A stretch of DNA of 10,017 bases, taken from assembly GCA_038253555.1 (NCBI GenBank), contig JBBSGZ010000140.1:1-10017 (forward strand), read 5' to 3'. The notes under the pieces were generated by a model that was not told the DNA's origin, did no database searches, and saw nothing but the letters and a program-made list of their open reading frames with translations. This DNA is from JALYUA01 sp038253555 (GTDB lineage: Bacteria; Acidobacteriota; Thermoanaerobaculia; UBA5066; Gp7-AA6). The position numbers and the translations under genes were made by a program. Of this stretch, positions 1 through 6,696 are shown one piece after another. Every line of letters begins with the position of its first letter. Positions within the stretch are counted from its first letter, which is position 1.

Positions 1-133
1 GCCCGGTGCGGGCGCCGAAGCGACCGATGGCCCCCGCCGGGCGGGCCACCCACATGGCGCGCGGCGGGGGGTGGGTTTGGCCCGCTGGGACACGAAGGAC
101 CGGCAGTGAGCGAAGGCGACGGTTGGCGACGAT
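1..133 (-). repeat. Non-coding region after etfA with hairpin and partial repeat tail
   Basis: No gene is supported here. A long dyad pairs GCGGGCC-ACCCAC (41-53) with GTGGGT-TT-GGCCCGC (71-85), giving 13 pairs with a 2-base bulge, 80-90 bases past the etfA stop on its transcript. The segment 105-131, directly abutting etfA, resembles the tail of repeat copy A at 5665-5692 (about 22 of 28 positions when aligned with small gaps). A tail beside a stop codon followed by a stem of different sequence repeats the layout seen after fabD. It may be a degenerate third copy or a terminator region for the etfBA unit. Confidence 0.45.
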
Positions 134-1099
134 TTATTCGGCCTTCGCCGCTCGAACCGCTTTCGCGAGCTCCGGCACCGTCTGAAAGATGTCTCCCACG
201 ATTCCGTAGGTCGCGACCTGGAAGATCGGGGCCTCCGGGTCCTTGTTGAGCGCGACGATCACCTTCGAAGTCCCCATACCGGCGAGGTGCTGGATGGCGC
301 CTGAAATACCGACGGCGAGGTAGAGCGTCGGCGAAACCACCTTGCCCGTCTGCCCGACCTGATGCTGGTGGTCGATCCAACCCGCGTCGACGACCGCGCG
401 CGACGCCCCGAGCGCCGCCCCGAGAGCCTCCTGCAGATCGCGCACCATGGGCCAGTTCTCGGGTCCCTTGATCCCGCGCCCGCCGGAGACGATCACGTCG
501 GCTTCCGAGACGTCGATCTCCTTCGCTTCGGACGTCTCGATGCGGAGGACGTGCGCCCGCGGGACGACCGCGGCCATCTCGAGTGTTTCGACGCGAGGCT
601 CCCCGCCCTCCTGGACCTCCGCCGGAAACACGTTCGGCCGCGTGGTCGCGATCTGGAGGGTCGAAGCGCCGCAGTCGACTTCCGCGCGGGCCTTCCCCGA
701 GTACACGGGCCGGGATCCCACGAGGCGGCCGCCTTCGACGCGCAGGTCCATCAGGTCCGCCAGGACACCGGAGTCGTGGCGGGCCGCAAAACGGGGGGCG
801 ACGTCCTTTCCCATGGCGGTCGCCGCGATCAGGACGGCGTCCGGCGATTCCTTCGCGGCGGCGGCGTCGAGCGCGCCGACGTACCCCTGGCTGCTGTACA
901 GAGCGAGCTCGTCGCGGTCCGCGACGTACACCACCCCGGCGCCGAATCTTCCGAGATCCTTTGCGAGCGCCGCGACGCCCTTGCCCGGCAGCACGGCCGC
1001 CACGGGGCCTCCGGCGAGCCGGCGGGCCAGCGACAGGGCTTCGAGAGACGCTTTGCGGATTTTTCCGTCCCGCTGTTCGATGAAGACGAGGAATTTCAT
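134..1099 (-). CDS. etfA: Electron transfer flavoprotein alpha subunit
   Basis: This 321-residue protein is the FAD-carrying subunit of the heterodimeric electron transfer flavoprotein. ETF accepts electrons from acyl-CoA and related dehydrogenases and passes them to the membrane quinone pool through ETF:quinone oxidoreductase. The C-terminal FAD domain is clear: SGGRGIKGPENW at about residues 205-216, QVGQTGK at 247-253, the family signature LYLAVGISGAIQH at 259-271, and ALNKDPEAPIF at about 283-293. The N-terminal half is the less conserved alpha/beta domain that contacts EtfB. Length is normal for the family and the frame is intact. It lies 109 bases after etfB on the same strand, so the two are probably co-transcribed. 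The ATG at 1099 is the natural start (MKFLVFIEQRDGKI); a weak GAGG lies about 12 bases upstream. Whether this is a conventional or an electron-bifurcating ETF cannot be decided by eye. Confidence 0.95.
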   Translation of the reverse strand: MKFLVFIEQRDGKIRKASLEALSLARRLAGGPVAAVLPGKGVAALAKDLGRFGAGVVYVADRDELALYSSQGYVGALDAAAAKESPDAVLIAATAMGKDVAPRFAARHDSGVLADLMDLRVEGGRLVGSRPVYSGKARAEVDCGASTLQIATTRPNVFPAEVQEGGEPRVETLEMAAVVPRAHVLRIETSEAKEIDVSEADVIVSGGRGIKGPENWPMVRDLQEALGAALGASRAVVDAGWIDHQHQVGQTGKVVSPTLYLAVGISGAIQHLAGMGTSKVIVALNKDPEAPIFQVATYGIVGDIFQTVPELAKAVRAAKAE

Positions 1100-1208
1100 T
1101 TCAGTTTTCAGCCTCGAGTTCCGTTCTCAGTTTTCGCTCGTGGGATCGTGGCGTGATGCTCGCGTTCCGCGCCCGTGGATCAGAACCGCCGGCGGGAACG
1201 AAACGGAC
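1100..1208 (-). other. etfB-etfA intergenic spacer with short repeats
   Basis: This 109-base spacer is long for two subunit genes that are usually adjacent. A 9-base direct repeat TCAGTTTTC occurs at 1101-1109 and 1127-1135 (plus strand), making this stretch locally AT-richer than its surroundings. CGTTCC at 1163-1168 can pair with GGAACG at 1195-1200, forming a weak dyad just after the etfB stop. No T-run follows, so it is not called a terminator. Confidence 0.4.
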
Positions 1209-1994
1209 TCAGAGGACCTTCGCCTCTTCCCGCAGGAGTCGGACCAGCTCTTTTGCGGCGGCGGCGCGATCGTCCGCGGGGATGAGCCGCACCGCCTGAC
1301 GGGGAGCGGGCAGCTCGAGCTTGCGCCACCGGGTCTTCGCGGCGGACGCTTCCGCTTCCGGAACACCGAGGTCCGCCAGCTTCTTTTCGGCGATCGGCTT
1401 CTTTTTGGCTCCCATGATGCCCTTCAGCGACGCATATCGCGGCTCGTTCAACCCCTTCTGCGCCGTCAGAATGGCCGGCAGCGCGCACTCGATGATTTCG
1501 TGAGCCCCCTCGATTTCACGACTCGCCGTCACCTTGCCCTCGCCGATCTCCAGGTGCATGACGTTGGCCACGTGCGGGAGACCGAGGAGCTCCGCGGTCA
1601 TGGGGCCCACCAGGGACTCGTCGGAACCGACCCCCTTCTGCCCGAACCAGAAGAAATCGAAGCTCGCGCCCTTCGCGACCGCCGCGAGCGCCTTCGCGAC
1701 GCCCAGGGCATCCAGGTTCTTCGCGTCACCGGAATCGACCCAGACGGCGTCGTCCGCGCCTCGCGCGAGGCACTCCCGAAGTCCCGTCTTCGTGCGCTCG
1801 GGTCCGACCGAGACCACGGTGACCGTACCGGACCCCTTCGCCTCTTTCGTCTTCAACGCCTCTTCGAGGGCGTACTCGTCGTACGGCGAGACGATCCATT
1901 TCACGTCGGACTCGTCGATCGACTTTCCGTCCGCGGCGATTTTGATCTTCGACTCCGTGTCGGGAACGTACGCGATGGCAACGAGCGAGTTCAT
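1209..1994 (-). CDS. etfB: Electron transfer flavoprotein beta subunit
   Basis: This 261-residue protein is the ETF beta subunit, partner of the etfA product downstream; in conventional ETFs it binds structural AMP and carries the loop that docks on dehydrogenases. Visible features are the SPYDEYALEEAL segment at 36-47, a nucleotide-domain stretch GQKGVGSDESLVGPMTAELL at 118-137, and the highly conserved recognition region LPAILTAQKGLNEPRYASL at 172-190 followed by a lysine-rich GAKKKP at 195-200. Length matches the family. The start at 1994 is preceded by GAGGAG about 11 bases upstream. Only 34 bases separate it from the fabF stop, so etfB is most simply read as part of the acpP-fabF transcript. 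That is an unusual partner for a fatty acid synthesis cluster. No truncation or frameshift is seen. Confidence 0.95.
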   Translation of the reverse strand: MNSLVAIAYVPDTESKIKIAADGKSIDESDVKWIVSPYDEYALEEALKTKEAKGSGTVTVVSVGPERTKTGLRECLARGADDAVWVDSGDAKNLDALGVAKALAAVAKGASFDFFWFGQKGVGSDESLVGPMTAELLGLPHVANVMHLEIGEGKVTASREIEGAHEIIECALPAILTAQKGLNEPRYASLKGIMGAKKKPIAEKKLADLGVPEAEASAAKTRWRKLELPAPRQAVRLIPADDRAAAAKELVRLLREEAKVL

Positions 1995-2028
1995 GAACGC
2001 GGAAGCTCCTCGCGCCGGCGGGGCGGCG

Positions 2029-3288
2029 TCAATCCACTCTCTTTAAAATCAGGCAGCCGTTGGTCCCGCCGAACCCGAACGAGTTCGACAACGCGTACCC
2101 GACTTTCGCCTGGCGCGCGGCATTCGGAACGTAATCGAGGTCGCAGTCGGGATCGGGGTTCTCGTAGTTGATGGTCGGTGGGAGGACCTGGTGGTACACC
2201 GTCAGCGCGCAGATGGCCGTCTCGAGGCCGCCGGCCGCGCCGAGCAGGTGGCCCGTCATGGACTTCGTCGAGGAAACCGCCAGGTCGTAGGCGCGACTGC
2301 CGAAGACGGTCTTGATCGCGAGCGTCTCCGCCTTGTCTCCCGCGGGAGTCGAAGTCCCGTGCGCGTTGATGTAGTCGATCGCGTCCGGCGCGATCTCCGC
2401 GTCCGCCAGGGCGTTCTTCATGACGCGCGCCGGACCGTCGCCGTCCTCGGAGGGGGCCGCGATGTGGAACGCGTCGCCCGACAGGCCGTAGCCGATCAGC
2501 TCGGCGTAAATCCGGGCGCCGCGGCGGGTGGCCGCCTCCCATTCCTCCAGGATCACGAGCCCCGCTCCCTCGCCGATGACGAACCCGTCGCGGTCCCTGT
2601 CCCACGGCCGGGAAGCGCGGAGGGGGTCGTCGTTGCGGGTGGATAGCGCGCGCATCACGGCGAAGCCCCCTACGGCGAGAGGCGTGATGACCGACTCGGT
2701 CCCGCCGGCGATCGCCGCGTCCGCGTCGCCGTACTGGATCATGCGGTAGGCCTCGCCCACGGCATGCGCCCCGGTCGTGCACGCCGTCACCGTCGAGAGG
2801 TTCGGCCCCTTCATTCCGTACTTGATCGAGATGTTTCCGGCCGCTTCATTGACGATCAGGCCCGTGATGAAGAACGGGGAGATGACCTTCGGATTGCCGC
2901 CGCTCTCGACGTACCGCCGTGAGGTTTCCTCGATCAAGGGCAGGCCGCCGATGCCCGATCCGATCACGACCGCGAAGCGTTCGCGGTTCTCGTCCGTCAC
3001 CTGGAAACCGGAGTCCTCCATCGCGAAGTGGGCCGCTCCCATCGCATAGTGGATGAAGGTGTCCATCTTCTTGATCTCTTTCTTCTCGATGTAGAGGGAA
3101 GGGTCGAAGCTCTTCACCTCTCCGGCGATCCGGCAGGAGAGCCGCGAGGCGTCGAAGCGCGTGATGGGGCCGATGCCGTTTCGACCGGCGAGAAGGGCGT
3201 CCCAGTTCTCCGCGTTGCCGATCGCGAGCGGAGAAACCAGGCCCACCCCCGTCACGGCCACGCGGCGAGGAGAGGTGAAACGTGGCAT
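2029..3288 (-). CDS. fabF: 3-oxoacyl-[ACP] synthase II (KAS II)
   Basis: This 419-residue condensing enzyme extends acyl-ACP by decarboxylative condensation with malonyl-ACP in the cytosolic type II fatty acid pathway. The thiolase fold is complete. The nucleophile is Cys170 (TVTACTTGAH), followed by His310 in NAHGTSTPAGD, Lys342 in STKSMTGH and His347. These intervals of 140, 172 and 177 residues from the cysteine equal those of E. coli FabF (Cys163, His303, Lys335, His340). The glycine-rich C-terminus NSFGFGGTN is at 402-410. The ATG at 3288 lies only 6 bases after the acpP stop, so translation is probably coupled to acpP; no clear Shine-Dalgarno is visible in the acpP tail. The N-terminus RRVAVTGVGLVSPLAIG at 8-24 is typical and supports this start. 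FabB is a less likely alternative given length, motif spacing and position after acpP. Confidence 0.96.
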   Translation of the reverse strand: MPRFTSPRRVAVTGVGLVSPLAIGNAENWDALLAGRNGIGPITRFDASRLSCRIAGEVKSFDPSLYIEKKEIKKMDTFIHYAMGAAHFAMEDSGFQVTDENRERFAVVIGSGIGGLPLIEETSRRYVESGGNPKVISPFFITGLIVNEAAGNISIKYGMKGPNLSTVTACTTGAHAVGEAYRMIQYGDADAAIAGGTESVITPLAVGGFAVMRALSTRNDDPLRASRPWDRDRDGFVIGEGAGLVILEEWEAATRRGARIYAELIGYGLSGDAFHIAAPSEDGDGPARVMKNALADAEIAPDAIDYINAHGTSTPAGDKAETLAIKTVFGSRAYDLAVSSTKSMTGHLLGAAGGLETAICALTVYHQVLPPTINYENPDPDCDLDYVPNAARQAKVGYALSNSFGFGGTNGCLILKRVD

Positions 3289-3294
3289 CTGTCG

Positions 3295-3534
3295 TCAGGC
3301 TGGCGTGGAGTTCTTCTGAATGTACTCGACGGCGTCCTTGACCTTCTGAATCTTCTCGGCGGCCTCGTCCGGGATCTCGATGTTGAAAGCTTCCTCGAAG
3401 GCCATGACGAGTTCGACCGTGTCCAGCGAATCGGCGCCCAGGTCGTCCACGAACGACGCTTCGGGGGTCACCTCGTTGGCATCGACGCCGAGCTGCTCGA
3501 CGATGATGCCCTTGACCTTCTCTTCCACGCTCAT
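3295..3534 (-). CDS. acpP: Acyl carrier protein
   Basis: This 79-residue acidic protein carries growing acyl chains on a 4'-phosphopantetheine arm. The attachment serine is Ser36 in the canonical GADSLDTVELVMAFEE motif (33-48), which begins helix II; the phosphopantetheine would be added by a holo-ACP synthase encoded elsewhere. The remaining helices, including FNIEIPDEAAEKI at 50-62, are also typical. A strong Shine-Dalgarno, GGGGAGGA (3546 to 3539 on the minus strand), stands 4 bases before the ATG. A separate promoter candidate lies about 75 bases upstream, which suits the very high ACP levels cells need. The gene sits between fabG and fabF, as in E. coli. Confidence 0.97.
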   Translation of the reverse strand: MSVEEKVKGIIVEQLGVDANEVTPEASFVDDLGADSLDTVELVMAFEEAFNIEIPDEAAEKIQKVKDAVEYIQKNSTPA

Positions 3535-3609
3535 TCGATCCTCCCCTTCCGTGCAAAAACCGGCTTTTTCGGGTTCCAGACGCGCCCGACCCGGGCAGCG
3601 GGGCCCAAC

Positions 3610-3637
3610 CGTATAAGGGAAGGGCGCGGAAGGTCAA
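3610..3637 (-). promoter_or_regulatory. Putative sigma70 promoter for acpP-fabF-etfBA
   Basis: On the minus strand a TTGACC -35 box (3637-3632) is separated by 16 bases from a TATACG -10 box (3615-3610). The -35 matches consensus at five of six positions and the -10 at four of six. It lies in the 215-base fabG-acpP spacer, about 75 bases before the acpP ATG, with no open frame between. The spacer length suggests that acpP and downstream genes have their own transcription start. The 5' leader also contains an AT-rich near-palindrome at 3555-3569. Confidence 0.5.
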
Positions 3638-3749
3638 ATGCGGAGCGATTCTGTTGCCCATCGAGGGTCTTCGGAGTCATTCCGTGGATCTCCCGCAAAC
3701 TCGCCGAGAGCCACACTTTTTACTCCGTCCCTTCCGGCTGAAGAGGGAG

Positions 3750-4490
3750 TCAGATCAGCAACCCGCCCGATACGTTCAGCACGTGCCCCGTGACGTAAGC
3801 GGCCTCTTCCGAGGCGAGGTACGCCACAGCCGAGGCCACGTCGGACGGCTCGCCGAGGCGCCCGAGCGGTATTCCGTCAGAGAGCGTCTGTCGCGCCTCT
3901 TCGGTCATCTTCGACGTCATCGCCGTCGCGATGAAGCCCGGCGCGACGGCGTTGCAGGTGATGTTGCGGGAGGCGAGCTCTCGCGCCACAGACTTGGTGA
4001 AACCGATGAGCCCGGCCTTGGAAGCGGCGTAGTTGGCCTGCCCCGCGTTGCCCATCATCCCCACCACCGAAGTGACGTTCACGATCCTTCCGTACCGCTT
4101 GCGCACCATGGATTTGATGACGGCCTGCGTGAGGAGAAACACGCCCGTCAGGTTCGTCCCGATCACGCGGTCCCACGCTTCGCGGGACATGCGCAGGAGC
4201 AGGTTGTCCTCCGTCACGCCGGCGTTGTTGACGAGCACGTCGACCGGCGCTTCCGCCAGAGCGGACTTCGCGCCCGCTTCGATGGATGCGGAGTCCGACA
4301 GGTCGAGCACCAGCGCGCGCGCGCGGCCCCCGATGGCGACGATTTCCGCAACGACCCGCTCGAGATCCGCGGCCGTTCTTGCCGCGGCGATGACGGAAGC
4401 CCCCTCGAGAGCCAGGCGCCGGGCCACGGCTTCCCCGATCCCCCGAGACGCTCCGGTCACGAGCGCGGTTTTGCCTTCGAATCGGTTCAT
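3750..4490 (-). CDS. fabG: 3-oxoacyl-[ACP] reductase
   Basis: This 246-residue short-chain dehydrogenase reduces 3-ketoacyl-ACP to 3-hydroxyacyl-ACP with NADPH. The Rossmann signature TGASRGIG is at 12-19 and NNAG at 88-91. The catalytic tetrad is Asn113, Ser141, Tyr154 and Lys158 (YAASK), with the same 13 and 4 residue intervals as E. coli FabG. The C-terminus GHVLNVSGGLLI is typical of true FabG. The reading frame stays open upstream for about 138 codons, but the ATG at 4490 gives the family N-terminus (MNRFEGKTALVTGAS), the right length, and a purine-rich GGAGGGGGGAG four bases upstream. The start overlaps the stop of the beta-lactamase-like gene as ATGA, predicting translational coupling to that gene instead of fabD. 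Confidence 0.96.
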   Translation of the reverse strand: MNRFEGKTALVTGASRGIGEAVARRLALEGASVIAAARTAADLERVVAEIVAIGGRARALVLDLSDSASIEAGAKSALAEAPVDVLVNNAGVTEDNLLLRMSREAWDRVIGTNLTGVFLLTQAVIKSMVRKRYGRIVNVTSVVGMMGNAGQANYAASKAGLIGFTKSVARELASRNITCNAVAPGFIATAMTSKMTEEARQTLSDGIPLGRLGEPSDVASAVAYLASEEAAYVTGHVLNVSGGLLI

Positions 4491-5485
4491 CGAGCTCCCC
4501 CCTCCGGATGAGAACCGGGCTTGACGATGACGTCCGGCAGGTCCCGCATCCACGCGTCGACTATGGCCCGAGCCACATCCGCGATGGCAAGAACGGACGG
4601 GTGGTCGGCGGACGACGAGCTGTCCGAGTCGCTGCCGTCCGTCAGAATCGCGATCGCGAACCGCCCCTTCTTCGTTCGGAGAATCCCGGCGTCGTTTCGG
4701 ACCCCGTGCATCGAACCCGACTTCCCCGCCCAGAGGTATTCGGACGGGAATCGCCGCGCGATGCGAAGCCGGGTCGGCTCCTTGTCGAGGTACTCGAAGA
4801 TCCGAAGCGATCTGGCGCGGTCCAGAATCTCCCCGCGAGCCACCCGCGCCATCCACTCCGCCGCCTCCCGCGGCGTCAGGAGTCCGAGCCGGAAACCCTT
4901 CCACGGCGAGGGCGCCTGGGGTGACACGGGCGGCTCCGGCGCGCGGGACAACGCGGGCAGCTTCGCGAGCAGGCGGTAGTGCGTGAACCCGAGCCCGGCC
5001 ATCCGCGCGTTGATGCGCTCGATGCCGAGCCGATCGATCCAGGCGTTGGTGGCCGTATTGTCCGAAGGCCCGATCATGAGAGTCGCGAGGTCGTTCCAGG
5101 TCGGGTTCAATCCCGGATCGAGGATGAACAGGGTGCCCGAGCCGCTCGCTTTCTTTTCCTCGGTCAGTGTCCAGCGCTCGGCGAGGTCGATCTCACCCGA
5201 CTGAACGCGGGCCATCGCCTCGGTCAGGATACCGATCTTGACGACGGAAGCGGACTCGAATTCCTGGTCCGCCCGGTTTTCGTAGACGCGCCCGCTCTCG
5301 AGATGCCGCGCCGAGACGCCAATCCGACAGCCGCAGCGGCGCGCGGCGGAAGCAACCGCCGCGTCGAGCGCGGCGGCGCTCCCGTCCGCCGCAGGTCGGG
5401 TCGTCGCACAACCCGAAACGAGCGCCATCAGCACCAGGACAAGGCAGCTCCCGCGCCTCCACACGCGCCTCGCCCTCTTCACCAT
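4487..5485 (-). CDS. Class A beta-lactamase-like serine hydrolase, predicted lipoprotein
   Basis: This 332-residue protein resembles the class A beta-lactamase/penicillin-recognising serine hydrolase fold. A basic start and hydrophobic segment (about 14-25) end in a lipobox, LVSGC, with Cys26 as the likely lipidation site, so it should be membrane-anchored and exported. Active-site motifs appear in order: SVVK at 80-83 (SxxK, Ser80 nucleophile), SDN at 141-143, and KSG at 255-257 in place of KTG. A convincing omega-loop ExxLN carrying the general-base glutamate was not found in the expected region (about 170-190), which instead reads as a proline-rich stretch. True beta-lactamase activity is therefore uncertain; a related esterase, peptidase or penicillin-binding role is possible. 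A Ser/Asp-rich run lies at 285-294. It sits between fabD and fabG, where no such gene is expected, and its TGA overlaps the fabG ATG. No clear Shine-Dalgarno precedes the ATG at 5485. Confidence 0.85.
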   Translation of the reverse strand: MVKRARRVWRRGSCLVLVLMALVSGCATTRPAADGSAAALDAAVASAARRCGCRIGVSARHLESGRVYENRADQEFESASVVKIGILTEAMARVQSGEIDLAERWTLTEEKKASGSGTLFILDPGLNPTWNDLATLMIGPSDNTATNAWIDRLGIERINARMAGLGFTHYRLLAKLPALSRAPEPPVSPQAPSPWKGFRLGLLTPREAAEWMARVARGEILDRARSLRIFEYLDKEPTRLRIARRFPSEYLWAGKSGSMHGVRNDAGILRTKKGRFAIAILTDGSDSDSSSSADHPSVLAIADVARAIVDAWMRDLPDVIVKPGSHPEGGAR

Positions 5486-5520
5486 AGTCGGTACTGGCGC
5501 AGCGAGCGAACCACGGATTT

Positions 5521-5692
5521 CCCCTCACCCCAACCCTCTCCCCGAGCGCGGGGCGAGGGAGCAGAGCTGCGCCTCCACCACGATGATGGATGCGCTCGCC
5601 CCGAGAGGAGTCTCCCGACCGAAGGGAGGGAGGAGCCTCTCGGGGCGGGAGCGTGAGCGAACGCATTGAGCGGAAGCGACGTGTAGGCGACG
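5521..5692. repeat. Dispersed two-hairpin repeat, copy A
   Basis: This element fills most of the 208-base fabD to beta-lactamase spacer. It has three parts. Box 1 (5521-5573) begins CCCCTCACCCC and includes hairpin 1 (5534-5559: 5 bp, one mismatch, 4 bp, loop GAGCGC). Hairpin 2 (5597-5647) has perfect 12-base arms (5597-5608 and 5636-5647), an AGT/GAG internal loop, a 5-bp inner stem (5612-5616 with 5628-5632) and the loop GACCGAAGGGA. A tail (5648-5692) ends just before the fabD stop. Box 1 is identical to copy B at 52 of 53 positions. The element begins at the 3' end of fabD on the transcript and could act as an mRNA processing or stability structure, a weak terminator, or a REP/MITE-like non-autonomous repeat. 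It contains no convincing gene. Confidence 0.85.
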
Positions 5693-5693
5693 T

Positions 5694-6596
5694 TCACCCG
5701 TAGTTCTCCAGGCGAATCGAGCGGTCGATCCGCTTCACGAGGCCGGAGAGGACTTTTCCAGGTCCGATCTCGATCACGTGACCCACTCCCTCGGACGCGA
5801 GGCGGCGGATCGACTCGACCCAGCGCACCGGGCCATCGATCTGTCGGGCCAGCGCGGCTCGAAGCTCCCCCGCTGCGACCTCGGGCCGCGCGTCGGCGTT
5901 CGTGACGACGGGAATCCGCGCGTCCGACATGGCCACCTCCCGAAGAAGAGGCTCCATGCGCGCGCGCGCGGGAGCCATCAGCGCGCAGTGAAACGGCGCC
6001 GAAACGGCCAGCGGAATCGCGCGTCTGGCTCCGAGCGCCGTGCACGCTTCGCACGCGCGCCCGACCGCCGCGGCATGGCCCGCGATCACCGTCTGCTCCG
6101 GAGAATTGAAATTGGCGGGGGCCACGATCTCGCCGCCCGCGGCCTCGCCGCAGGCCGCCTCGACCTGCTCCGCCGTCAGGCCGAGAATCGCCGCCATGGA
6201 GCCCACGCCCGGCGGGACCGCCTCCTGCATGAAGCGGCCGCGCGCCCGGACGAGCCTCAAGGCGTCGGCGAATGCCAGCGTCCCGGCGGCCACGTGGGCG
6301 GCGTACTCGCCGACGGAATGCCCCGCGGCAAATGCGGCCTCCGCGAGCCTCTGGGGCGAGCCGGACTCGAGCTCGCGCAGCGCCGCGATCGAGTGGGTCA
6401 GAATCGCCGGCTGAGTATTGACCGTCGAGCGGAGCTCTTCCTCCGGACCCTCGAAGCACAGCGTCGACAGCGGGAACCCGAGGACCGCGTCGGCTTCCGC
6501 GAAAACGCGCCGCGCCGGCTCCGACGCCTCGAAGAGCGCTCTGCCCATCCCGACGGACTGCGAGCCCTGCCCCGGAAAGAGAAGCGCGAGCGTCAT
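5694..6596 (-). CDS. fabD: Malonyl-CoA:ACP transacylase
   Basis: This 300-residue enzyme transfers malonyl from CoA to the ACP phosphopantetheine thiol, supplying the two-carbon extender. The N-terminal FPGQGSQSVGMG is at 7-18. The nucleophilic Ser94 sits in GHSVGEY (92-98), the carboxylate-binding arginine is probably Arg119 in RARGRFMQ, and the catalytic His203 lies in SAPFHCALM (199-207). Gln252 in QIDGPVRW completes the usual set. All are offset by two from the E. coli numbering, showing an intact enzyme. The ATG at 6596 gives the family start MTLALLFPGQG; the Shine-Dalgarno is weak. It follows fabH by 100 bases. In the standard fab order fabG would come next, but here repeat copy A and a beta-lactamase-like gene intervene. 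Confidence 0.96.
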   Translation of the reverse strand: MTLALLFPGQGSQSVGMGRALFEASEPARRVFAEADAVLGFPLSTLCFEGPEEELRSTVNTQPAILTHSIAALRELESGSPQRLAEAAFAAGHSVGEYAAHVAAGTLAFADALRLVRARGRFMQEAVPPGVGSMAAILGLTAEQVEAACGEAAGGEIVAPANFNSPEQTVIAGHAAAVGRACEACTALGARRAIPLAVSAPFHCALMAPARARMEPLLREVAMSDARIPVVTNADARPEVAAGELRAALARQIDGPVRWVESIRRLASEGVGHVIEIGPGKVLSGLVKRIDRSIRLENYG

Positions 6597-6696
6597 GCCG
6601 ATTACGTCAGCCCTGTCGGGGAAACGCGCCGGCCGCCGCAGGCGCGCTGCGCCCGGGCGGGGCGGGATCGCCGGTGTTCCGTCCCGCCGTCGCCCC
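6597..6696 (-). other. fabH-fabD spacer with two GC-rich hairpins
   Basis: Two dyads lie in this 100-base spacer. One pairs GCGGGA at 6662-6667 with TCCCGC at 6682-6687, extended by GGGCG (6655-6659) with CGCCC (6691-6695), and starts immediately after the fabH stop. The other pairs CGCGCC (6625-6630) with GGCGCG (6641-6646). Neither is followed by a T-run, so transcript attenuation or 3'-end stabilisation is more likely than full termination; the region's high GC makes chance dyads common. Confidence 0.35.

Noticed and set aside
447..2171. A 574-codon open frame on the plus strand opposite etfA and etfB
   Set aside because: It covers both well-supported ETF genes in antisense, is rich in Arg, Ser and Pro without recognisable motifs, and is expected from the GC-rich third-position pattern of the real genes.
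3555..3569. AAAAACCGGCTTTTT as an intrinsic terminator before acpP
   Set aside because: The arms are imperfect (a C-C mismatch leaves almost no GC stem) and it sits in the acpP leader, where termination would block an essential gene.
4610..4640. The Ser/Asp-rich run in the hydrolase as a sign of a frameshift or insertion
   Set aside because: The frame continues smoothly on both sides, with the KSG box before it and a plausible C-terminal helix after it; it reads as a surface loop.
4491..4904. An N-terminal extension of fabG of about 138 codons
   Set aside because: It overlaps the hydrolase gene in another frame, is low-complexity Gly/Arg-rich, and FabG proteins begin at the MNRFEGKTALVTGAS position with a good ribosome binding site.
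5479..6459. A long minus-strand frame running through fabD and repeat copy A
   Set aside because: It is out of frame with FabD, is rich in Arg and Gly, and ends in the APSPRARGEGWGEG type peptide made by the repeat.
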